A stretch of DNA of 64,000 bases, taken from positions 12,970,734 through 13,034,733 of the forward strand of contig NC_134651.1 of the NCBI RefSeq assembly GCF_030463565.1, in the 5' to 3' direction. Source of the DNA: Pelecanus crispus. Its lineage: Eukaryota > Chordata > Aves > Pelecaniformes > Pelecanidae. Under the pieces are notes generated by a model. It saw only the letters and a list, made by a program, of their open reading frames with translations, was not told where the DNA came from and did no database searches. Shown in pieces: positions 10,923 to 30,029 of the stretch (within the stretch, counting starts at the first letter, position 1; each line of letters opens with the position of its first letter). The translations under genes were made by a program, and so were the position numbers.

Positions 10923-12163
10923 GGGAGAGGTGGAGAGAGGAAGCAAGTGAGGGAGCAAGGTGGGAAAGCAGGTTTTTGCTATTCCCAGCACTCAGGCAAT
11001 GCCCATTTGTTGTCATTGTTCCCGCACCCTGTGCCGGGCTTAGCACTGCCCGGCAGTCAGGGGGGTGCGCCCTGCCTGTGGGGTGAGGAATAGGCTTCTG
11101 CCGTGGAAGGATGCACACGAGGAGAGGTTTTGCGGCCGAGAGGACCTCACCCCACGAAAAGCCTGCCCTGCAGCAGGCGAGCGCTTGCTGCAGGCTGCCA
11201 GGCAGCTGTCCTGCCCGGCCAAATAAAACAGCAGGAGGAGGGAGACGCTGGCTCCAGCTCAGTGCTCAGTCCTCAGTTTTGGGGGGCTTCTTCACATGCT
11301 GGCAGATCTGGTCTGCTGGGAGACAAGCCAGAGGAGCTGGGGGTCCTGCAAAGCAGTGCTGCAAATTGGCTCCCCGGCTCCTTGGCATTTGCCTCCCATG
11401 CAGGGCTGGCTTTGATTGCCTCATGACCACCTCTGCCCCGTGGTGAGCTGAAAAGCCCGTCTTCCTCTTCACCTCCAGCTCCTCCTTTCTGCAGTCCCTC
11501 CTGACCCTGCAAACAGCCAGGCCCTCCCCTTTCAGCTGGTGTTTCCAAGTCCCCTCACTGTGAATCCCCTGCCAAGCCCTGCACCAAAATTATCAAGAAT
11601 TAACTAAACTAAAACTGAAACAAGCCCTTTGTGGCTCAGACCCCACCCCAGGCCATGCTGAGCAGTGGCTCTGCTCCACAGCAGCGCTGGTTGCAGCCAG
11701 TCCTGCCTGTGTAATTTGGAGAAGCTTTTTGCATGAGGCTCTTTGGGTTTCTGCAGCTAGTGAGCCCTCACCAGCAAAGAGCTGCTGGGTTGCTTGTACA
11801 GAGCACAAGGCATTTGCATGCACCCCAGGCATCCCCACTTCTTAAAGCCCTGGTCACCCCGTGGCTTCAGCCCCCAGCTCTGCACAGCCACCCAAATGGA
11901 CCAAAGCCTCTCCTCTCCCTACTGGGGGAGAGCAGTGGGACTCCCTTGAGCTGGGCTTTCTCAGCTCTGGCCCGCAGCCAGCGTGCAATGGCTGGAAGCC
12001 CAGAGATGCTATCGGCCAGTGAGTTCTTGGAGGGGGTTACAGACCCTGCTCCACCAAACCATTGCACAAGGCAGCCGAACCAGCAGACCCCCCTGCTCCA
12101 GGCACTGGAAAGTGAGAGGAGCAGCAGGCAGCCTTCTTTCCTGAGCAATTCTGGCAATTGCAT
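10923..12163. other. Spacer between the inverted-repeat arms
   Basis: 1,241 bp with no convincing ORF, transposase motif or known repeat. Short open frames occur on both strands, none with a recognisable domain. Confidence 0.5.
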
Positions 12164-12258
12164 TGGTTTCCATGAAATATAAATAACTACCCAGCCATCT
12201 GGAACCGGCCCCGGGCTGGTCAGCAAAAGGTCTCTCCCAGGCTCTGCCCTATTTCTGC
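12164..12258 (-). repeat. Right arm of the 95-bp inverted repeat
   Basis: Reverse complement of 10828-10922 with four mismatches and no indels. Three mismatches are A/G or C/T transitions and one is a transversion. The unique flanks differ on both sides. Confidence 0.95.
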
Positions 12259-12549
12259 TGGCTACTCTGTGCAAAGGCAGAAATTATCAAGGAGGTGGCA
12301 CAGTGGGACAGTCCCCACCAGGATGCAGAGCAGCGAGCTGAGTCTTCCTCTGACCTCATACCAGAGATCATCTTCACTCGACCCTGGAAAAGGCTGCTTC
12401 AGCCAGCCCTGCCTTCGATGCAGCACCAGAGCTGCACCAAGCCAAGAGCTTGTGCTAGGGCTCAGGATGCTCAGCCCCTTCCTGGGGCACCGCCTGACCT
12501 TCAAGGCACTTAAGGAGAAGGACATGCAAGAACAGACCCCTCACTCCAT

Positions 12550-13697
12550 CATACTTCACTTTTCTTCATTTTATTCTTTTATTTGTACAGCTATATTTTA
12601 CAGAACGCATTAATGCAGTTTAGACACAGCCCAAACCCTGTCTCCCGAGATTGTTTATAACACAAGCATGTAAAATAAGACCAAAAAAAAACCAAAAACA
12701 AAAAAATAAAACATTCCCCGATAGAGAGTTCCACCAAAACTCCTTTTGCAACATCAGGCCGTACCTTGAAGAAACTGAGCTCAATATAGTCCATACATTG
12801 AAAACTTCCATTGAAAAGAAAGGCACCGTGCGAAACCACATTTTACATATATACAGACTGAGAACTAGAACAAAAAAAAAATTACACTTTATTATTATTT
12901 TAAATTCCTTCTGCAGCTTTGTTGGTTTAATACACACTTTTTTGTAAATTGTAAACCTTCACTTGCAAAAAAATACAAATACACTGATGCATTTAGACAA
13001 AATATTTTCTTACTTGTACAGATGCAATACTTTAAAATATCTCATTAAGTGCTCTATCATAATAAAGATTCTCAGAGTGGCTTCTGCCTGCAGAATCCAA
13101 CTGAGCCTTTAATGCATTTTATATATTTTTAATATAGCTTTTTTAAAGGTCTATATATATTTATTTTATATATATATTTATATATTTATATCTATATATA
13201 TTTACAACTCTGCCATAGATTCCTTCACCTTTGGTTAAAAAAGTTAAAGCCCTCTCTTTAATAGCATACTTTCTCTTTAAAAGAACACACATTTTGCATA
13301 CAAAAGAAAAAATCTGTTCCCATAAATCAACATTACATTCCTCATCTTCAAACGGCAAAGGCTGTGAAGGTTAGACTCCAGAGTTTATCAACACTCCACT
13401 GCACAGACATTTAAAATGACTATTTTTATTTTTTGTTTTATATACAATAAGATCTGAATAATTTTATTTTTCTTTTTGTTTCACATAACTGGGAAAAATA
13501 AAACCCGTGTACTTGTAATTTTTTTTTTAAATTTCTAATGTTTTTCCACCTATCTGCACTATGGGTTTAGAGGCACTCCATCATGTGATGAAATTTTTTT
13601 TTTTTTTTTTCTCCTTTTTCTTTTAAAGTGTTGCAAGTATCCTTTGGACAGCTTCTCCACCCACCAAGATGACCTCCTCCTGGGAAATCCTCTGCCT
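12550..13697 (-). other. BCL6: BCL6 3' UTR
   Basis: AU-rich sequence after the stop codon, with long T/A runs and a (TA)n-like stretch at about 13155-13202. It contains several AUUUA-like elements on the minus strand, consistent with the short half-life of BCL6 mRNA. The 3' limit is inferred from the AATAAA pair. Confidence 0.75.
12570..12583 (-). terminator. BCL6 polyadenylation signals (two AATAAA)
   Basis: Two AATAAA hexamers on the minus strand at 12583-12578 and 12575-12570 lie about 1.1 kb beyond the BCL6 stop. This suits the roughly 1-kb 3' UTR of BCL6 mRNAs. Cleavage would fall near 12550. Confidence 0.7.
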
Positions 13698-21604
<7,907 letters not shown>

Positions 21605-22490
21605 TCACGCCGAGTGCCTGCCAGGCTGCCTGGTGAGGTCTCCTGGTCAGCAGCGAGACCTGGCATGTCTCAGACCCACCCAGCAAGCTGGCGGGCAAAG
21701 GCGACCAGACCCTCCTGAGGATTAGCTAACCGGCTCCTCTTTCTCCCTGCCTCGCCCATGGCAGCTCCACCCCAGCCCACTCCTCCCACCACCACTCGGG
21801 TTCATCTCCATGAGCTCCCAACACAGCTTCCCAGCCTTCAGGTCTTCCTCAGGAGCCATCCCCCTCATCTGTCTGCTGGCTGGCTGCAAATCCAGCCATA
21901 GGAATCAAAACAAGCCTTGAAGGTCCCAACTGAAGCTGAAGGATTTCAACATCTGGAAAATCCAGCCCACAGTGAAGCACCAACCCTCATCCACCAGCAA
22001 ACTGCTTTCTTGCTGCCAAGTAGTGGCCACTCTGGAGAAGACCTGTCCACAGTTTCCCAATGAATCCGTGGTGGCAGTGAGGAGCAGAACTCATCTAACC
22101 TGCTGGGCTGCTACCCAAACCGCAGCCCAGTCTCTCCCAGTGAGCAAGGCTTGGGTTAGTCGAGGAACATGAAGCCTTCCCCCAGCACAACACCCGTTGA
22201 CCCATCTCAGAGGTGTCCTCCCAACCAGCATGAGCCCACATCTCCCCGTGCCTGAAGTTGAGACTGGAACGTGCATCTTCAGCGTCAAATTCCTCCACGA
22301 TCAACCCCCTCCCACAACCCCAACTCCTCCTCCTCCTTCCCCAGTGGCATATGAACATACAGTATTTTCTACAGAGCAGCTGCTCTCCTGAAAACAAATC
22401 CCAGCTGGGTCTAATGAAACATTTCATTCAACATGGTAAAGGGAAGGGGGGTGGGTTAGGAGGGGAAGAACAAAATTTAAATTTACATAC

Positions 22491-22529
22491 CCAATGCCTC
22501 AATTCACAGTCCAAAAGTTTCTTTCAAAC
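22491..22529 (-). other. BCL6: BCL6 exon 2, non-coding (39 nt)
   Basis: The minus strand reads TTTATTTGTAG, then GTTTGAAAGAAACTTTTGG and onward to GAGGCATTGG, then the donor GTATGT. It aligns without gaps to the human second leader segment as I recall it, sharing TTTTGGACTGTGAA and GGCATTGG. It supplies the end of an upstream ORF (TGA at 22506-22504). Confidence 0.85.
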
Positions 22530-23989
22530 CTACAAATAAAGCACAAGAAAACAAACGCCACATTAGCTGGTAATTATGAATTGGCCACGGCAGGACACAA
22601 GCCTGCTGTTTCACTCTAGTATCAGTTGGATAAAAGCTAGAGATAACAAACCTTCTACTCTCCAGTAAGGTTAACATTTGTTTCTTCCGGTACAGTACAT
22701 TCTTATCACAACCACAGGCTCTGAGAATCCAATCATAGCTTCTTCCACACCCTTTACCCAAACCATGGGCGTATGCCAAGGAGATTTTCATTTCCATGAC
22801 TCAGGAACTTAAAGGCAGGTGGGGAAGGGAAGTCAAGTGAGCATTTTCTCACCACTTCTTTTGGAGATAACTCTTCCCCTGCCAAGATCGAATTCCCAGA
22901 TGGTGCCACATCCAAGAGCAATGCCATATTTCCAGCACCTTGTTAACAGGTATGACTTACACACAAACATCTGCTGCCACTCTGCTCAGAAACCTGGAAA
23001 GAGCCTGAATCCAGTCCTCCAAAACAGCTACTGCCCTTCTCAGAATACCCACACGCTCCAGTCACCGGTGAAAATGCTGGGACGGGACTGCTTAACAGAC
23101 TTCGGAGGATATGGGCGTCAAGTACTGAAGTGATTTGGCCAAGATCACAGAGGAAGCCAGTGGCGGAGACGGATGAGGACCCAGAACAAATGCCTTCCTC
23201 TGGCTGCTGCAAAAGCCTTCCCCTAAACCGCAAGCTTTGTCTCCAGCCGCTGGCTTCATGGGCAACACGGCAGGGGCAGCATGGCAAGGAAACCCAGGAG
23301 TTAACTGCCTTCCAGAACTCACATTATTACTCCCAAATTTACTTAAAACCAACAAAGACAATTGACCTGGCACTAATGCAGGAAGAAGGTCCTCAGGCAG
23401 TTGCCCCTGCAGGGAGAAGCACAATAAGTAAGTGAACTAACAAACCCCAAGACCTTCATCACACTATTTTGAGGACCGACCCCCCGAAACCGGATGGAGA
23501 CAGTAAGACTGCCAGCACTTGCAGAGAGCCCATCCAGCCCTCTGAGGACAAGTGTCCCCTTTCCCTCTCCCTTGCGGGACATGCGCAGATCTGGAGCCCA
23601 AGCTCCCCTCACATCCCCGGAGGCACAGGGGTGGGATGAAGAGGTGAGATTTAAGGCAAGATATTGCACACAAAACCCAGAGGGGTGTCTTACAGCCCCG
23701 TTCCAGCCATCAAACGCAAATCTTCAAAGCCATCCTGAGCCTGGCTAGCTTAAAACTTTATGCAAACACAAAAAGTGACTCATTTCCCAAATACTGCAGA
23801 CTCTGACCTTTCTGTACACGCTCGCTGCCAGCCGCTCGCTACCGTCAATTGCAAGCCAAGGGACTTGCAGCTCTCTGCAAGGAGCCCAGCACGCCTCTAT
23901 GTGTCCATAGGAGCGGACGTATGCATTTGGGGCAGCCAGCTGGCATTCTGACCTCGGCCGCGCCAGCAGATGCGCTCTGCCGGGCTCCC

Positions 23990-25610
23990 AGGGATTTACC
24001 CTGGTGTCACAGACACAGGGAGGTGACCCATCCGTAAACCAACAAAGTTACAAACTGCGAGATGAACTCTGCGCCCATGAGCATCACGTGAGAAGCTGCT
24101 GCTGTCGCCAAATTCCCTTACCCACAGCGAGGCCACTGCACTCCCAGCTCCTCTCCCAGAGCTGGAGCCCACCACAGCCCCCTCCCCACCCTCCCAAATT
24201 ATGCCTCCCCAGTGCAGTGCTGCTGCAACGCCCACAGCCCCGGGAGCCAGGCAGGTGCATCCCAAGCAGCTCCCGGCTACAGGATGTGGGCACGCAAAAG
24301 GGAAAGGGACCTTCCTTCCCCTCGCTATGCCGAGCTGGGTTAACCCTGCCCCTCCCGGCCTCTGCACAGCACCAGTTCTGCACCCCAGCATGGGAGGATG
24401 CTCCGACCAGAGACCAGCAGAGAAGGGGACAGGAACAGAGACCAGTGATGGGGAGCAGAGAAGACCACCACGGCCAAGCATGGCCTTCTCCATTCCCCCC
24501 CTCAAAGCCCATGAGGCTCCCCCAGGCTCAGCTGGGGCCAGAACATCACCCCAAGCCCCCCCGACTCCAGTTTTCCTGCCCAGTACCTTGCAGGTGTGGG
24601 CTCTCCGGCAGTGCTCGGGGCTGCACGCCGGGGCTCGCTGTGCCCGGAGAGGAAGGTCTGGGCCAGGCACGGGGCCCATTTCGGGGGTGGCTGCATGGGA
24701 CTGTCACTGCTGCTGCCTTCCAGGAAGGCAATGGGTCTGCCCCAGCGGTTCAGGGAACGTCCCTTCCCTGCCGGCACCTCCCCGAGAAAGCCCATTCCTG
24801 GAAGGGAGCCCAGGGCTGCTCTGTGCTCCCTGCGGCCAGCTTGGTGAGCACGGGGAGGCTGCACCTCCATGTGGGGGAACCCCTCTCAGCTCCACCCCAT
24901 ACAAAGGGGAGACCCTCACAGGTCTCCCACCCCAGGGCAGAGAGGAGAACCAGGGACTTCTCCCCCCACCCCCCCATCCATCTTTCTGCACAGGAAAACC
25001 CCTCCATCCACCCACTCTCCCATTTATACAGAATCCCTTTTCATCCATCCTCCTCCCACCCTGTGCACAGGGGGGACTCCCTTCCCCCTCTTTGCAAGGG
25101 GGATACCCTGTGGTCTTTGCCCCTCTCCCACCCCCAAAGGCATAGTCCGGGGGAGAGCACCGATCACTCCCCCTCCCTGGGCCCCGGTCTCCTACCCCTC
25201 CAGAGCCTGCAGCGCCGACTCCCTCACATCACCCTGGAGGGGTGGCTGGGTGAAGTCTCCCTTCCCCACAGCCTCATCCCACACAGTGCTCCGAAACTGC
25301 CCGCCCAGGGGAAGCTCCATCCTGCCCCCACCCTTCCTCCCCAGTCCCAGCACCCTGCAGGGTCCCAGCCCCATAGGAACAGCCCCCCGCCTGCCAGGGC
25401 ACGCTGCCAGCTGCCCCCCCTCCCCTCCCTGCCAAGGGATGCCTGGTTTATCCGGAACAGGGACCAGAGAGACAAGCAAGAAAATGGGGTGGTATGGGGG
25501 CCCCCCGGGGAACAGTCATGGGTGCTACAAGCCACGATGAAGACTTGGCTGGGGGTATGCAAGCGCCCAGCTCTGCTTTCCCGGTGTCATGCAATCAGGG
25601 GGCACTAAAT
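23990..25610 (+). other. C-rich block with overlapping open frames, not called coding
   Basis: Open frames exist in all three plus-strand frames (24004-25608, 24201-25145, 24869-25540) and on the minus strand. That pattern follows from a C-rich, stop-poor composition. The translations are Pro/Ser/His-rich with no recognisable domain. It may be transcribed antisense to BCL6, but nothing here shows that. Confidence 0.6.
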
Positions 25611-27030
25611 GTCCTTTAGCTGTCACAGCAGAGTTTTATTAATTTAGTAGCTTCTGGTTGGCGTCTAGGCCAAAACGTGGCTGGATTAATAATAACCCAA
25701 GAAGAGACCAAGAGAAGTCCTAGCGCACAGTGTCAGCATAGATCAAAAGCAGCATCACTAGTGCAAGCCCTGTCATTTTTTCCATCGTACCCTTCTGTGA
25801 GCAGATTGCACTCACTCTATTGAGCGGTCTCTGCTAACTTTCAATCTGATCCAATTTCCTGCCAGCAAACAAATGTTTCTAGGAAATGCAATACATTATC
25901 TGGACGGGTTTATTATCAGCATTTGGAACCAGGAAAACTGCATATTTTCTCGAGCGCTGCAGGGAACTTTATAGTTTGTACTTCAAAAGAGGGTTTAAAA
26001 GGATTGCCCTTGAAAGCTGGCCCAGCTCAAGTCTCTACATTGTTTTGGTCTTTGCAGAAGAAAATGTAGAGGGGGGGGAAGCACACTGAAACTGCCTCCA
26101 ATGTTTTCCACTAAAGAGGACTCCCCTGCCCTCTACGGAGCCAAGCTCTGACTGCGAGGCAGAGGCAGCGCGTGCCCTTGGGAAGCAAGGAGTCAAGCCT
26201 TCTTCAGCGTTTCAAACGACCCCAAGCAATTTGGCACATTAATTTTTCAAGGGAAGGCAGGAATTGTGTCCTGGCTGAAGTTGAGGGAGCTACTCCAGAG
26301 AACAAGAGACAGACACTGTGCCCTACCAACACCGAGCCCTGCACCGAGGTGTCGACCCAATGGCAGGGTGTAGCCAGAGCCAGGTGGCCCCCGCAGCTGA
26401 ACCAGGTCTCTGGCCCGGCTGGGCTCAGAGGAGGTGTCCCATCATCCCCGCCACGTTCCGGGGCAGTAAATCACTAGCCGGCACCGACTCTCCCTGTCCC
26501 TGTCCTCCTGGGGCCAAGGGTGGCACAGCTCATCTTGGCAGCAAGGAACTCCTCTGGCATCCTGCCTGGATGGGACAAGACACGTATGCAGCTTGGGGTC
26601 CCGTGGCCAGGGGAGAGGCACCCCCTCACCACTATGTTTATTTAATCAAACAGATTTAAGGAGACCCTTTCAGAGGCTGCCCAGTCCTACAGGACACGTT
26701 CTTCAGGACCCACTGTCCTGCAGTGTGCTTGCCTCAAGCTCTCCCCTCCGTAAGCAGGGATCCCACATTCCTCATGGATACCCAGCCTACAGCCCAAAGG
26801 CAGCGTGCTGACCAGGAGAAAGAGAGGGAGGAACACAATGCAGCCCCAATATTTCTCCCCTCTCCCAACGCCCTTAGCTGTCCCTGTGTTTAGATGTGAA
26901 GCTCCACTGAGATTGCTGGGGTTTTAAAGCAGTCCTGAAGACTACACGCTTGCTCCGATTTAGAGGTGTGTGTCTTTTTGGCTGCCAGCGTCCTGTAGCA
27001 ATGGGAACACACAAGATCTAGCATGGATTT

Positions 27031-27055
27031 AAAAAAAAAAAAAAAAAAAAAAAAA
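27031..27055 (+). repeat. Poly(A) run, 25 nt
   Basis: An uninterrupted A-run in BCL6 intron 1. No AATAAA precedes it and no retroposed body is recognised upstream. Confidence 0.9.
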
Positions 27056-27811
27056 TTGCAGGGAGGACTACATTTGCAGTCTAAATTTGCAGTCTGAAGG
27101 AGTTTACCGGTCAGATGCTGACTTTTGGATAGTCGTCTAACCAAACTGCAAACTGTGAACTCCTGAGGTTTGCCAATGCCTGCTGTAAACATGGAAACCA
27201 AGTGTCACTTTTTGCCAAACAGAAGAATGGTTTAAAAATAGATCTAGAAAAGAATACAGGCACTCAGCATACAGGGCTCCCATTTATAGACTCCCCTGCT
27301 ACTATAAAATGGAGCAAGAGGTTACGAGCATGCCGGCAACTTTTCACCAAATTTCTGAGAAACGTGAAAACAACATTTCAGGCTCCAACCGAACCAGTAA
27401 AAGCTCTTCGTGTGGAATTTGCAGCCCAAACATTACAGCACACGGACTAAAACAGGCGTGAAACAGTTCTTCAACTTCAATGCCATAAACACGTGAAGGT
27501 ACATACGCTGCACACTGAGAAATGTACCTACTGGCTAGAGCTTCATTTTACTCACTTACAGACTTTGTAACAAGATTTTCTTTTTAATAGAGTATTCACA
27601 TAAAATGAGAGAACACCCACCCCTGCTCCTACAACACAAGACTGTCTCATGAAGTTTTACCACCTGTATTTGTAATGTGTTTTTGAGGACAACGTTACTG
27701 TTTACTAAAAAAAACCCAACCCACCAAAAAACCAAACCAACCAAACATCACTCCACCATTCCTACAAGTTAATATTAGGCTGCTGCCATCAGGGGCCGAA
27801 AGCTTTCCCCC

Positions 27812-28411
27812 TGTGCTGGTTTTGGCTGGGGTAGAGTTAATTTTCTTCATAGTAGCTAGTATGGGGCTGTGTTTTGGATTGTGCTGGAAACACCGTTGGT
27901 AACACGGCGATGTTTTAGTTATCGCTGAGCAGTGCTTACACAGAGTCAAGGCCTTTTCTGCTTCTCACCGCACCCCACCAGCGAGCAGGCTGGGGGTGCA
28001 CAAGAAGCTGGGAGGGGACACAGCCGGGACAGCTGACCCCAGCTGACCATAGGGATATTCCATACCATATGACGTCATGCCTAGCATATAAAGCTGGGGG
28101 AAGAAGAGGGAAGGGGGGACTTTCGGAGTTACAGCATTTTGTTTTCCCAAGTAACCGTTACGAGTGCTGAGCCCTGCTTTCCTGGAGATGGCTGAACACC
28201 TGCCTGCCCATGGGAAGTAGGGAATGAATTCCTTGTTTTGCCTTGCTTGCATGCACAGCTTTTACTTTACCTATTAAATTGTCTTTATCTCAACCCATGA
28301 GTTTTCTCACTTTTACTCTTCTGATTCTCTCCCTCATCCCACTGGGGGGGAGTGAGCGAGCAAGGGGCTGTGTGGGGCTTAGTTGCCAGCTGAGGTTAAA
28401 CCATGATGCCC
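27812..28411 (+). mobile_element. Solo LTR of an endogenous retrovirus (ERVL-like), about 600 bp
   Basis: Starts TGTGCTGGTTTTGGCTGGGG and ends near GGTTAAACCATGATGCCC. It matches a widespread avian LTR as I recall it, including the GGGGTGCACAAGAAGCTGGG and GAGATGGCTGAACACCTGCC blocks. It carries a CRE-type palindrome ATGACGTCAT (28069-28078), a TATA-like CATATAAAG (28085-28093) and ATTAAA (28273-28278), so U3/R/U5 order is plus-strand. TCCCC flanks both sides (27806-27810 and 28412-28416) as a possible 5-bp target duplication. No internal retroviral genes are present, so it is a recombined solo copy. Orientation is antisense to BCL6. Confidence 0.85.
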
Positions 28412-28450
28412 TCCCCCAAAAAAAAGAAAAAAAAAAAAAGGAAAAAAGCA
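28412..28450 (+). repeat. A-rich low-complexity tract after the LTR
   Basis: C-run followed by A-rich sequence with occasional G, immediately beyond the LTR end. Confidence 0.85.
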
Positions 28451-30029
28451 TAGCTTTACAATACATCCTAAATTAGGCAGAAATTCAAGGGTAGATTAAC
28501 ACCACAACTCGGAAAGATTTTCACATGTGATTTCATGACCAGAGCCGGAGAGAACTCCATATGGAAATGTCAGTGACTTTAATAAGCACTCGGTTGTTTC
28601 CAATTAGGCTCCTTAAGTAAGTTCAGTGGCATCCAGAGTTTCCTCTGCCACCTTCCTCCTAGCTGGCAAGCATTTTTTTTTTCTTTTTTTAAACAAGCAG
28701 TTAATAAACATGTTCCCACTCTCCCGAGGCCGCCGGCTCCGCCAGCCCCTGCCCTGGCCGGGGCGGAGGGAGAAGATGTGACACTAGATGGCACCAGTCA
28801 GCTTTGCTGCAGGAGCAATTTTTCCCCTTGGAAAATAAAACACCCCAACCAAACCTGGAAAACATATAATTTTGTCGATGTAATTCTGTTTCTCTTAAAA
28901 CGCGTCTGAGCAACATTATTTTTATGAGCTTTTCCAGCCTTGTTTTGAAAAACTCAATGTTTCTGCTAGGTTTATTTTTGTCTCATCAGACAGCAGGCTG
29001 AAGTCCTCCCAGCGCTGCAAACAGGGATGTCTAAAAAGTATCATAAAGACTTCTGATTTTTTTTTTTTTTCCTCTCTCTCTCTCTTTTTTCGGGGTGGGA
29101 TTTGTAAGAATCACTTCTCATTCCGACTTCTTCCTTCGCAATAATAACTAACCAGTTAACCTCCACTTCCTCTCCCAATATTGACTCAGTCAGTCAGAAA
29201 TGAGGGGGACTGGAAATTGGAATTGAAATGCATCCCAAGAGATCTCTGATCTGTTTTGCCAGTCAAAATTGAACGCTCAGAGATGAAGTCTTTTCTTACT
29301 GGAACAATGTAATAATCCATTCTTCTGGAAAATTGCTAGACACCCTTTGAATATTTTAATGGCTTGATGATTTGTTTCATGGAGCGAAAATTGCTATCTA
29401 TAATGTAAGTTTTTAAACCTGCAATCCTATCATTACAAAAAAATAACAGAATGTCAGGTTCTGCCTCTCCACGTACATATAAAGAGAGGTTTCCCCTAAA
29501 ACATTTTTAAAGCAATTTTTGAACCGTAACCCCCCCAAGGACTGCAGGAAGAAGCCTGTATTTGCTCTTAAAGCACTTATCCTTTAAACCTTTGAAACAA
29601 TACGGTATATAATAATTTTTAAAGCATTTAAAACCTCAGGAGAGGAATCAATAAGCATCCCCAGATCGAACGAGGGCCTGATCCCATACCCGGCCCTGCT
29701 GACACTTCCACTGGCACAGGTACGAATTTGGCCCCAGCCGGAGCAGTCGGACCAACGCAGCGTTTCTTGCTGAGCTTCATCCGTCTGGCCCCAGCCTCCC
29801 TTCGCACCAATCCTGTGTCTACTGAAGTCAGTGGAAAAAACTAACCCGGGCCGGGTTTGTTTTTGTTGTTTTTGACTCATGATTTTAAGCCCAGATTTGC
29901 CTCTTCCCTGGAAATGCAACAGGGGGGTCAAAGGCAGCTTTTTAGGCACATCTGAGAGGCCGCCGCAGATTTATCTAAACAAACGCCTTGCTTTCTGTTT
30001 CCCTCCTTCCCAAGAGGCGATTTCATAAC

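Noticed and set aside
24004-25608. 534-codon plus-strand ORF as a protein gene
   Set aside because: Three overlapping frames are open in the same C-rich DNA, the translation has no domain, and it lies inside BCL6 intron 1.
28243-28476. 77-codon ORF near the end of the solo LTR
   Set aside because: It runs through U5 and an A-rich tail; no retroviral protein motif is present.
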